Shown here: piece by piece, positions 1 through 6,978 of the stretch
How the letters are laid out: the number at the start of each line of letters is the position of its first letter
Position numbering within the stretch: position 1 is the first letter of the stretch
Assembly: GCA_964424805.1 (NCBI GenBank)
Contig: CAYRKH010000054.1
Span: forward strand, 1-19,149
Direction of reading: 5' to 3'
Origin: IDS-8 sp964424805
GTDB taxonomy: Bacteria > Pseudomonadota > Gammaproteobacteria > Steroidobacterales > Woeseiaceae
Length of the DNA stretch: 19,149 nt
The notes under the pieces: generated by a model
What the model was told of the DNA's origin: nothing
Databases searched by the model: none
What the model saw: only the letters and a program-made list of their open reading frames with translations
Program-made: the position numbers and the translations under genes

Positions 1-2
1 CA

Positions 3-54
3 GGGGGTCAGTTTTACTCCGACGATGGGGGTCATTTTTACTGCGGCGTTAACA
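3..54. mobile_element. Putative IS21-family terminus (two tandem 24-bp terminal repeats)
   Basis: Positions 3-26 and 27-50 are tandem 24-bp units matching at 20 of 24 positions; both begin GGGGGTCA and contain TTTTACT followed by a CG-rich end. The second unit runs into TTAACA, finishing with CA at 53-54. Multiple terminal repeats of the GGGGTCA(A/G)TTTT type and a CA end are characteristic of IS21-family elements; this assignment is from memory of such ends, since no transposase lies in the window. If right, the element lies to the left and host sequence begins at about position 55. It would explain why the adjacent peptidase lacks its N-terminal half. Confidence 0.55.
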
Positions 55-1340
55 ATACAATCTGGGGGAATGATCCGGTCGTTTATGCGCATCGGCTCGA
101 TCGGTCAAAGTGCCCGGAACGTGCAGATTGGTTCCTCGTCAAGAACGGCAAAGCGGTCAATCTGACGAGTCAATTCGAAATCGTTCCAAAGACCGCTCCA
201 AAGGTGATCGGGAGCGAAGCTCGATTTCGGACAGAGCACGGCGATTATAGTGTGAACCGCTTTGGTCGCCTCGTGACGAGGACCCCTGCTGCCGATGCGC
301 AGCCGGTAGGAAGCGCATTGAATGGTGATGCGAAATTCGGCTCCAGACAGATACTCGCACTATCCGACGATGGGACAGCGAGAGCGGTCCATATGCAAAC
401 CCCGATCGGCAACGCTCTTCTCATCCGCAAGGAGAATGGAACCGAGAAGAAGGTCTGGACATATAACGAGCACCTCGGCCTTGTCCGACAGCCAAGCCGC
501 GTGCTCATTCGTTATAAAAGTTCGACAGGGCAGGAGCTCAACTCATGGCTCATCCTGCCGCCTGGCCACAAGGATGGCGAGCGCCATCCGACGCTCGTGT
601 TCGGATATCCAAATCTAAAGGTGTTCCACAACTGGCCCGCGAACAATCCGGGGTTCCTTGATCCATGGAACGCAACCTTTCTCAATGCATTACCTTATGT
701 TCACCGCGGGTATGCATTTCTATTAGTGGACGTAGATGTCACCCCCCTGGGAGTTCGCGCTGATCGTATGTTGGAGATTCCAGGTGTCGTCCTACCTGCC
801 ATTGATCAGGCGATCAAGGAAGGCTATATCGATCCCGACAAGATTGGACTTTATGGCGGGAGCCAGAACGGATATGTGCAAACCAGCCTGCTCTGTCAAA
901 CTGACCGCTTCAAGGCAGCTGTCTCTTTCGGCTCCACCCTCCAGAACCTAATTAGCGCCTACGGGGTTATCGGGAGGAAAAATGACGGTCTAGAAGAACA
1001 TCCGGGTGCGATCTATTACGGCCAACCTGAAGGCATGCGTCTCGCAGCGCCGTGGCAGGACCCCGCAGGCTATGTTCGCAACAGCCCTTTGATGTGTGCG
1101 GATAAGATTAATACCCCCATACTATTGATGCGTGGAGATCTTGATTCATGGTCGGGCGGACAATCTGAAGAGCTTTTCGTTGCGCTTTATAGAATGAACA
1201 AGGACGCCAAACTTGTCACCTACTGGGGCGAAGGTCATGGACTGCGAAGCCCCGCTAATATACGCGATTACTACCGTCGCGTGCTTGAATGGTATGAGCG
1301 TTACATGCCGACGAGCGAAATGTTGAACGGTGCCAATTGA
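3..1340 (+). CDS. Lasso peptide isopeptidase-like S9 serine peptidase, 5'-truncated
   Basis: This is a prolyl-oligopeptidase-family (S9) alpha/beta hydrolase. Beside lasso genes the expected role is isopeptidase: hydrolysis of the Gly1-Glu/Asp bond to linearise the peptide. The frame is open from position 3; the first internal start is GTG at 204. Counting from that GTG, the nucleophile is Ser220 in GGSQNGY, the acid probably Asp314 in GDLDSW, and the base His345 in GEGHGL, so the catalytic domain is complete. Full-length relatives are roughly 650-700 residues with a signal peptide and a beta-propeller; only about 430 residues of host sequence remain here. Codons 3-54 belong to the apparent IS end, so the N-terminus is lost rather than just outside the window. 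The gene is convergent with the cyclase gene, with a 57-nt gap. It is probably a non-secreted remnant. The S9 family is certain; the isopeptidase role rests on context. Confidence 0.75.
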   Translation, partial: GGQFYSDDGGHFYCGVNNTIWGNDPVVYAHRLDRSKCPERADWFLVKNGKAVNLTSQFEIVPKTAPKVIGSEARFRTEHGDYSVNRFGRLVTRTPAADAQPVGSALNGDAKFGSRQILALSDDGTARAVHMQTPIGNALLIRKENGTEKKVWTYNEHLGLVRQPSRVLIRYKSSTGQELNSWLILPPGHKDGERHPTLVFGYPNLKVFHNWPANNPGFLDPWNATFLNALPYVHRGYAFLLVDVDVTPLGVRADRMLEIPGVVLPAIDQAIKEGYIDPDKIGLYGGSQNGYVQTSLLCQTDRFKAAVSFGSTLQNLISAYGVIGRKNDGLEEHPGAIYYGQPEGMRLAAPWQDPAGYVRNSPLMCADKINTPILLMRGDLDSWSGGQSEELFVALYRMNKDAKLVTYWGEGHGLRSPANIRDYYRRVLEWYERYMPTSEMLNGAN

Positions 1341-1397
1341 CGATTGCTTGGGCTGGCACAAAGATGCTTTTCTTTACCCAATTCTGGTAAGCGCGTC

Positions 1398-3275
1398 CTA
1401 GAGAGCGCCGGAAGCGGCAATGCCGGATCCGCTTCCTGTTGACGGGCGCCTTCCGCCCGCTGGGTCCAACCAGCGTTGTAGCCACGCCTCGGTCGCAATG
1501 AGCTTCATGAGCGGCCTCAAATTTCCGACCTGCTCAATGCTCTCCGCTGTGAGAGTCTCCTCGAGGCGTTTGCGATCCATGAACTCCTTCTTCGCAAGAA
1601 TGCCGTCAAGAATGAATCCGCGCAGGAATGAGAGATTCTCGACATATATACGACTAACGTAGTTGCCCGTTGCTCCCTTAGATGTCCGGAAGCGGATCTC
1701 TTGGGGCAAATCGTCGGCGAAGGCGAGGCGTGCCAAGCCGCGATCCCAGCCATTAATAGTCAAAATATAACTCGGAATCCGCAGACACAATTCAACTAGT
1801 GGCTGCGAAAACAAAGGATGCACTACATCAGCAACCGTCGCTCTCCCATAGTTCCAGTGCCGATGCAACAACCCAGGAAGCACCGACACTTGGGCGAGCT
1901 TGCCTGGCGGCAATGAACATAATTCTTGGGCCCAAGGATGAAGCGCATACTCAAGCGGAATCGCGTTCGCGGCATCGCCCCGCAGAAATGGGGGCGGCTG
2001 AAGCAAACGCGTCCGCATAGGATCTTGAGCGCGTCTAATCAGCCCGTGACTGATTGCATCGCCCATCACCGCCCAAAAAGACGTTTTGTTGAGCCTGGCG
2101 GTGTCGAGGACGACTTTCAGCGCGTGCCGATTGAGGCTGTGGTCAAACAGATAGTCTGCTGCGATATCATGCAGCTTCAGTTGATAGAATATATGGTCGC
2201 CTCCTTCTCCTGAGGTGAACACTTGGGCTTTCCTTTCCCGCGCTATATCGGCCTGGATGGCGTAAGATGGCGAGCCAAAAATATACAGCGATGGACTGGA
2301 AATCAACGGTGCATTCTCGATGAGCGGTTCTAGCTGTGTTGTTGATGCGGGCAATTGATACTCGATCAGCTCGCATCCCGCCATTCGTGCGGCAAGACGA
2401 GCGAATTGTCGCTCATCTCCAATTCGTGTGGATGTGCTGTAGTTAAGGCATATAATCTTGGCACGAGCGCGTGACTTCGCGAGACAACTTAGCACGAGCG
2501 CGGAGTCTAATCCTCCTGATAAGTTATGGATTATCGTGTCGTAGCAAGATGCCCAAGCATCAATGCAGTTCTGCACGGCCGCGCGCAGTGACGACACCGC
2601 CATGCATTCATCTTCCACCGGTTCTGTCTTGCAGATCTTCCGGGGATCCCAGCAAAACGATCTTGCGACACCCTTTTTTGAAACCTTGAAGCGCTCTCCT
2701 GCGAGGACCTCTTCGACCTCATTCAATCCCGTCTTTCCATTGACGAGTTCTGTGACTGAGAAGTTGGCGAGCAGTTGATCCCAATTGGTCGAAAAGTTTA
2801 TGCACCCAAGTCGATGTATATCCTCCAAGTGGGAAAAGAACAGATGCACTCCATGCACAGACGCACGATAACAGAGTACTCCGCCCGAAGGATCTCGCAT
2901 GGCAAGCTTGTATCCCCGATATTTGTCAACCATAAAGGCGACATATCTTCCCCAAAATCGCTCTATCAAATGGGTGCCTCCAGATCGCAATATTGCATCG
3001 GAGAGGCAAGGATCGAGGCGTACTGGAGCGTCGGTGTCCATATCGCCTTGTCGCCGTTCAAATAGTTGTCCAAGGATGATGCCGTCAGCCCGAGACAAAA
3101 GGTAAGACTTCGATCTGCCGACGCTTTGGTCCGCATGTGTGACGAAAACGCCTCTCGCCTTGAGTGGGTCCTTCCACGAAGGAAATGCAACCCTTATGCA
3201 TTCGATTAAACGTGTCGCGGACACGACTTCGCGCGAGTGCTCATCATCCCATACTATGGCGATATATCGGCGCAT
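1398..3275 (-). CDS. Lasso peptide macrolactam synthetase, Asn-synthetase-like (C protein)
   Basis: A 625-residue asparagine-synthetase homologue that activates the ring acid side chain (predicted Glu8) as an acyl-AMP and closes the macrolactam with Gly1. The start MRRYIAIVW at 3275 is chosen because AGAGGTGAA precedes it and it begins 16 nt after the B stop; an upstream in-frame ATG at 3341 would overlap B. The N-terminal ~210 residues resemble the glutamine-amidotransferase domain but lack the catalytic Cys at position 2, as in lasso cyclases that need no ammonia. The PP-loop is NLSGGLDSALVL, with SGGLDS at residues 253-258; a second conserved motif is SGEGGDH at about 355-361. It is last in the minus-strand A-B-C set. 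DNA is clearly more AT-rich than the chromosome to the right. A true asparagine synthetase is unlikely because of the missing Cys and the neighbours. Confidence 0.93.
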   Translation of the reverse strand: MRRYIAIVWDDEHSREVVSATRLIECIRVAFPSWKDPLKARGVFVTHADQSVGRSKSYLLSRADGIILGQLFERRQGDMDTDAPVRLDPCLSDAILRSGGTHLIERFWGRYVAFMVDKYRGYKLAMRDPSGGVLCYRASVHGVHLFFSHLEDIHRLGCINFSTNWDQLLANFSVTELVNGKTGLNEVEEVLAGERFKVSKKGVARSFCWDPRKICKTEPVEDECMAVSSLRAAVQNCIDAWASCYDTIIHNLSGGLDSALVLSCLAKSRARAKIICLNYSTSTRIGDERQFARLAARMAGCELIEYQLPASTTQLEPLIENAPLISSPSLYIFGSPSYAIQADIARERKAQVFTSGEGGDHIFYQLKLHDIAADYLFDHSLNRHALKVVLDTARLNKTSFWAVMGDAISHGLIRRAQDPMRTRLLQPPPFLRGDAANAIPLEYALHPWAQELCSLPPGKLAQVSVLPGLLHRHWNYGRATVADVVHPLFSQPLVELCLRIPSYILTINGWDRGLARLAFADDLPQEIRFRTSKGATGNYVSRIYVENLSFLRGFILDGILAKKEFMDRKRLEETLTAESIEQVGNLRPLMKLIATEAWLQRWLDPAGGRRPSTGSGSGIAASGAL

Positions 3276-3291
3276 TTCACCTCTGCTAGCT

Positions 3292-4011
3292 CTAGACAAC
3301 CATGATTGGTGTGTAGCTGCGGGCGACCTCGGCGGCCTCATTGAATGTCACGTCCCCTTTCTGTACCCAGCAATGAGCGTAGAACGGCTCGGTGGTCACC
3401 CCATAAACCCAGCGCGGGTAAATCCCATACGTTGCAAGAAACTCGAGAATTGCAAGCGAGTCATACAAGCAAAGATAGGGGCGAGGGTAGAACGGGCGGA
3501 GATGATGGAAAATGAGAACGAGCCGCTCAGTCGCGTCGATATCGAGCGGTGCGGCGCTCTCGACCGCTGGTCGCATCCTGGCGCGAATACTTTCCACTAT
3601 CTCAATCAATGTTCGTGAACGAAGCGCCCAGGAGGCTCGCAAGCACGCAGCGAAAAATCGCAGCACGTCGATGGGATCCAGCCCGATGCTCTGCTCTGTA
3701 GGCTTAATCGAAAAGCTACGTCTTGGCACGGGGATCGTGGGTGGAGCGAAAACCCTCCCTTGTTCACACTGAGCTGTAAGCAAGCCTGCGCTAATCATGG
3801 CTCGCATAAGCTCGTTCACCTCACGCATATCGGCGTTCGTCTGGTGCAAATCATATTGCGCGTGCTCCTCGAAATCTAAGAAGGCAGACTTGATCAAGCG
3901 ACTTTGATTTCTATCTAAGGCGGAATATGCGTCGCGAACGAGATCGAGGAAGACGAGATGCCCGTTAGCCTCACAAACAAAAACGTCCTTTTGTAGGCGC
4001 AGCTTTGGCAT
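3292..4011 (-). CDS. Lasso peptide B protein: leader-binding RRE (B1) fused to transglutaminase-like leader peptidase (B2)
   Basis: A 239-residue fused B protein. Residues 1 to about 85 (from MPKLRLQKDV) match the PqqD-like recognition element that holds the precursor leader. Residues from about 100 to the end form the transglutaminase-like cysteine protease that removes it. Visible motifs are YLCLYDSLAILEFL with nucleophile Cys181, YAHCWVQ with His213, and the typical ending YTPIMVV. The third catalytic position, Asp194 in McjB (12 residues after its His), is Glu225 here within TFNE; Asp220 is nearby. The frame stays open upstream to an ATG at 4149, but that would run across the precursor gene and its hairpin, so ATG 4011 is used; its RBS is weak (GAGAATTAAGA). 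The stop lies 16 nt before the C start, indicating one transcript. Identification is firm. Confidence 0.92.
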   Translation of the reverse strand: MPKLRLQKDVFVCEANGHLVFLDLVRDAYSALDRNQSRLIKSAFLDFEEHAQYDLHQTNADMREVNELMRAMISAGLLTAQCEQGRVFAPPTIPVPRRSFSIKPTEQSIGLDPIDVLRFFAACLRASWALRSRTLIEIVESIRARMRPAVESAAPLDIDATERLVLIFHHLRPFYPRPYLCLYDSLAILEFLATYGIYPRWVYGVTTEPFYAHCWVQKGDVTFNEAAEVARSYTPIMVV

Positions 4012-4035
4012 TCTTAATTCTCGATATTCAGGAAA

Positions 4036-4064
4036 GATGCACAGCACGTAATGTGCTGTGCATC
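4036..4064 (-). terminator. Perfect 12-bp stem-loop between lasso precursor and B gene
   Basis: On the minus strand GATGCACAGCAC and GTGCTGTGCATC flank the 5-nt loop ATTAC and pair perfectly; the downstream arm is followed by TTTCC. It lies 32 nt after the precursor stop and 24 nt before the B start. Stem-loops between the precursor and processing genes are known in proteobacterial lasso clusters and are thought to protect or partly terminate the precursor message, favouring precursor over enzymes. The short U-tract suggests an attenuator or 3'-end stabiliser rather than a strong terminator. Confidence 0.7.
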
Positions 4065-4096
4065 CCATGGTTTCGACTGGCTTCCTGCCGGAAGGG

Positions 4097-4189
4097 TTAG
4101 CCGAGGGGTCCCGGCTCCGAACCGTCACTCTCGAATTGAGCTGTGTCAATTCCTTTGGTTTCTTCAGATACTCTGCCGAGTTTGATCAT
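4097..4189 (-). CDS. Lasso peptide precursor (A), 30 aa with 12-aa leader
   Basis: Reads MIKLGRVSEETK followed by GIDTAQFESDGSEPGPLG and TAA. The leader matches the end of proteobacterial lasso leaders such as astexin-1 (LGKASAETRG): an LG pair at -9/-8, Thr at the conserved -2 position, and a core starting with Gly. Glu8 is the only acid in the usual 7-9 window, so an 8-residue Gly1-Glu8 ring is predicted, with a 10-residue loop/tail SDGSEPGPLG ending in Gly as in caulosegnins. The start is fixed: AAGGAG lies 7 nt upstream of the ATG and an in-frame TGA lies one codon before it, so the leader cannot be longer. It sits directly upstream of B and C on the same strand, separated from B by a strong hairpin. 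I know of no described lasso peptide with this core, but could not search. Confidence 0.88.
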   Translation of the reverse strand: MIKLGRVSEETKGIDTAQFESDGSEPGPLG

Positions 4190-4246
4190 TGCTCATCTCC
4201 TTTTTATCCGGGTGTCTTTGAGTGCCACACCATATGACACGCATTA

Positions 4247-4276
4247 ATCTTATGGTCAGCTGCAAAGCAGATGAAA
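4247..4276 (-). promoter_or_regulatory. Possible sigma-70 promoter of the lasso A-B-C unit
   Basis: In the 202-nt gap between the exporter stop and the precursor, the minus strand has TTTCAT and TAAGAT separated by 18 nt, with the -10 box about 58 nt before the precursor ATG. The stretch is markedly AT-rich (an AATAATATAAAG tract lies just upstream). The match to consensus is partial. An own promoter would let the precursor be made independently of gntR-D. Confidence 0.25.
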
Positions 4277-4391
4277 CCAATATATTTGCTTTATATTATT
4301 CGACTACAGGGCACCGAATTTTTCGGTCCGCGGCGGCGGAAGTGCCGTAGGTGCAAGGGAGCGGGTTTGAGAGCTCAGGTCATTACTTTCT

Positions 4392-6248
4392 TCAGATCGG
4401 GATTTCTTTATCCGACATGTTTTGCATTCGCCACATGGCGGCATAGGCGCCGCTCTCTTCAAGAAGAGCATCGTGGCGCCCTCGCTCGACGATCCGCCCT
4501 GCCTCGAGAACCAGGATCTCGTTAGCATGCGCAACCATAGACAGGCGATGCGAGATGATCAGAGTGGTCATGTCGCGCGAGATTTCGATGACGTTGTCGA
4601 GAATTGATTGCTCCGTCTTCGCATCGAGCGACGACGTCGCTTCGTCGAAGATGAGTATCCGGGGCCGCTTCAGTACCGCGCGGGCGATAGACACGCGCTG
4701 CCTTTCACCGCCGGAGAGCTTGAGGCCGCGCTCGCCGACGATGGTCCGGTAACCGTTCGGCATCGCCATGATCCGCTCATGTATATGGGCGAAGCGGGCG
4801 GCGCGTTCAATGTCGGCGGGGCTGGCTTCTTGCCGTCCCAGGCTAATGTTGTAGCCAATGGTGTCGTTGAAGAGCACCGTGTCCTGGGGCACGATCGCGA
4901 TCGCCCGGCGCACATCCTCGAGCGGCAAGCTGCGGATAGAGTGTCCGTTGAGGATGATGTCGCCGTTTGACGGATCGTAGAACCTCATCAACAAACGAAC
5001 GAGGGACGATTTGCCGGCGCCGGTCTGGCCGACAACGGCCACCGTTTCGCCGGGCCGTATTGCGAAGTTGACGTTTTGGAGGGCCGGTCTGCCCGGCAAA
5101 TAGGAAAAACAAAGTCCCCGCACTTCCAGCGTGCCGGCGAGACTGCGCTCCCGCGGTGCGGCACCTTCAATGAGTGCGAGGCCCTTCGATCCCGCGGTTG
5201 CTCCGGCATCTCCCTCCCGGCCCATCAGCGCCAGCATTCTTTCGATGAACGCCGCGCCATGGGCGATATCGCGAAACGCCAGGCCCAGCGCTTCGAGAGG
5301 CCGAACCAGTTGCAGCATGTAGGCGTTGAGCGCGACGAAATCGCCGACTGAGATAACGCCCTGCTGCACCCGGAAAGCGCCGAGGAGCACCCCGGTGCCC
5401 AGCGACAGGGCAAAAACCAGGGCTGCAAGAAGGCCATTACCGGATTTCCGCCGGTAGAAGAGCGACCAGTGACGCTCGGCCTCCGCTAAAGCCCTGTCAT
5501 AGCGTTCGTGGATCTGGGGTTCCGCGGTAAAGCACTTGACGGTCTCGGCGTTCAGGATGCTGTCCGTCATCGTCGCGTGGGCCTCGACCTGGCTTGCGGC
5601 GGCTTTGCGAGTTGGCCCGATGATGCGCCTGGCGCCGATTGCGAATACGACGGCGTAGGCGATCATCGAAGCGCCAAGGACGCCCAGGAACTCAGGGTCC
5701 AGCAGAGCGGCCAGCACGACTCCGATTATTACCGTCTCGACCAGCACCGGCAGAATTGTGAACACGATGTGATTCAACAAGATGCGGTAGCCGGCGAGCC
5801 CCTGCACCAGCGTCTGGTTCAAAGCGCCGGTCTTGCGGTCGAGATGGAAAGCCATGGGCAGGTCGATGATGCGGGCAAGCAGCCGGCGGCTGAGACGGCG
5901 ATGCAGACGCTGATCCGCCGTCCCGAAAAGGAACCAACGCCCCTCGCCGAGCGAGCGCGAGAGCCAGAGAGCGGCGATATAGAGCCCCAGGAAAGCCGTC
6001 GGTGCCAGGGCAGCCGATGCCGTCTCCGAAGCGTGCGCGCCGGCGCTTGATTCAGCGCCTCGAAGGGCGGCGAGCCCATCGACGGCGTACTTGAGCGCGA
6101 CGGGTCCGAGCGCCGCCAACGCCGCCGTTCCGAAGACGAGGAGGAGCACCAGCGCGAGGCGCCTTATTATGAAGCCGTCCGCCTCGGCCCAGGCCAGGCA
6201 AACCGCTCCGCCTATGGCACTACGCAGGGGTTTGGCTTCCGAAGTCAT
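4392..6248 (-). CDS. ABC exporter, fused permease-ATPase (probable lasso peptide exporter D)
   Basis: A 618-residue half-transporter: N-terminal transmembrane domain with about six helices (first at ~28-50, others within ~84-300) and a C-terminal ATPase. Motifs: Walker A GQTGAGKSS at 407-415, Q-loop IVPQD at 452-456, signature LSGGERQ at 511-517, Walker B ILIFDE at 531-536, H-loop His567. The phrase GERGLKLSGGERQRV is typical of the Atm1/HMT1 (ABCB6/7) branch, whose members export glutathione conjugates or metal-related substrates. Its place directly upstream of the precursor on the same strand makes it the best candidate for lasso export and self-immunity. Its start overlaps the gntR end by 29 nt, so the two are co-translated. 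Composition is GC-rich like the chromosome, unlike A-B-C, so it could be a native gene that the lasso genes landed beside. ABC exporter is certain; lasso role likely. Confidence 0.88.
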   Translation of the reverse strand: MTSEAKPLRSAIGGAVCLAWAEADGFIIRRLALVLLLVFGTAALAALGPVALKYAVDGLAALRGAESSAGAHASETASAALAPTAFLGLYIAALWLSRSLGEGRWFLFGTADQRLHRRLSRRLLARIIDLPMAFHLDRKTGALNQTLVQGLAGYRILLNHIVFTILPVLVETVIIGVVLAALLDPEFLGVLGASMIAYAVVFAIGARRIIGPTRKAAASQVEAHATMTDSILNAETVKCFTAEPQIHERYDRALAEAERHWSLFYRRKSGNGLLAALVFALSLGTGVLLGAFRVQQGVISVGDFVALNAYMLQLVRPLEALGLAFRDIAHGAAFIERMLALMGREGDAGATAGSKGLALIEGAAPRERSLAGTLEVRGLCFSYLPGRPALQNVNFAIRPGETVAVVGQTGAGKSSLVRLLMRFYDPSNGDIILNGHSIRSLPLEDVRRAIAIVPQDTVLFNDTIGYNISLGRQEASPADIERAARFAHIHERIMAMPNGYRTIVGERGLKLSGGERQRVSIARAVLKRPRILIFDEATSSLDAKTEQSILDNVIEISRDMTTLIISHRLSMVAHANEILVLEAGRIVERGRHDALLEESGAYAAMWRMQNMSDKEIPI

Positions 6249-6978
6249 CCCCCGGCGTCCCTGGCAAGGCGCTCCTGAGCTGCCGGAGGAGTTCAGGCAG
6301 ACGGAGGATCCGTTCCTGGAGGCATGCTTTCAGCCCCGCACGTACATTATCGAACTCCCGGCGGTAATAGGCCTGGCACAGTCCCAGGAGCTCATTCGTT
6401 GGATCTCCGAACGTCTCATGGTCTTTCGTTCGTACGTACCAGGTACGATCGTTGATGTTGCCCACGATGTGAATGAGATCGGAATTGCCGGACTGGCGAG
6501 CAATATGAAGGGTCAAGTGGTTCATGACGCGCGGAACAACACGGGAGGGATCTTCCTTCCCGTGTTCCGGCCCGGCGCGCAGCCTTCGCGCAAGATCAGG
6601 CGGTTTCAGGATTCGCGTCGCCCGGCCGTCACGGCCGAGGCCGCTTAAAACCCAGTCCAGCAGCAAGTGCTGCAGCCGATAAAGATCGGCGACCTCGGAC
6701 TCCGAAATCTCCTTTACGAAAAAACCCGCCTTCGGGATTTCCTCGATCACTCGTTCCGCGGCCAACCGGGTGAGTGCTTCGCGGACCGGCGTGACGCTGA
6801 CGAACAACTGCTCGGCGAGGAGCCCTGCCTGGATGCGTCTTCCTGAGGGCGGTTCATGCGCGATAATGCGCGCCTTCACGCCCTCATACACGCGGTCATG
6901 AGCGCCATACGCGCGATCATGAGCGCTGCTGCTGTCGCTATTGCGTCTGATGTGTTCGCCTCGGGCCGGTAACTGCAT
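6220..6978 (-). CDS. GntR-family transcriptional regulator (FadR/FCD-like)
   Basis: A 252-residue regulator with an N-terminal winged helix-turn-helix at about residues 27-92 (VYEGVKARIIAHEPPSGRRI, then LAEQLFVSVTPVREALTRLAAE and a wing around EIPKAGFFVKE). The C-terminal region (~95-235) is helical and resembles FCD-type ligand domains; a metal-type histidine is visible in MNHLTLHIARQSGN. The effector cannot be deduced. It is first in the minus-strand series and overlaps the exporter gene, so it most likely controls that gene and perhaps the lasso locus. The start ATG at 6978 has a weak RBS; the first ~25 residues are not conserved-looking and contain a duplicated AHDR(A/V)Y. A later start is possible. 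An inverted repeat about 165 nt upstream may be its operator. Confidence 0.82.
   Translation of the reverse strand: MQLPARGEHIRRNSDSSSAHDRAYGAHDRVYEGVKARIIAHEPPSGRRIQAGLLAEQLFVSVTPVREALTRLAAERVIEEIPKAGFFVKEISESEVADLYRLQHLLLDWVLSGLGRDGRATRILKPPDLARRLRAGPEHGKEDPSRVVPRVMNHLTLHIARQSGNSDLIHIVGNINDRTWYVRTKDHETFGDPTNELLGLCQAYYRREFDNVRAGLKACLQERILRLPELLRQLRSALPGTPGDDFGSQTPA
6885..6926. repeat. 21-bp tandem duplication inside the gntR 5' end
   Basis: Two adjacent near-identical units of the form ATAC(A/G)CGCG(G/A)TCATGAGCGC lie on the plus strand between about 6888 and 6929. They encode the repeated AHDR(A/V)YG motif just before the helix-turn-helix. The length is a multiple of three, so the frame is kept. 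It looks like a recent slippage duplication in a linker. Confidence 0.5.

Noticed and set aside
1341..1397. Possible bidirectional terminator between the isopeptidase and the C gene
   Set aside because: I found no convincing stem followed by a U-tract in these 57 nt.
4012..4149. N-terminal extension of the B protein back to an ATG at 4149
   Set aside because: It would overlap the precursor gene and read through the hairpin, and the added residues do not resemble the RRE fold, which begins at MPKLRLQKDV.
4164..4244. A 26-residue ORF starting MRVIWCGTQ, overlapping the precursor in another frame, as an alternative peptide
   Set aside because: It has no ribosome site, no Thr(-2)-Gly junction and no ring acid; the AAGGAG is placed for the MIKLG start instead.
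4190..4391. A second precursor gene in the gap between exporter and precursor
   Set aside because: All frames on the minus strand close quickly and none carries a lasso leader-core junction.
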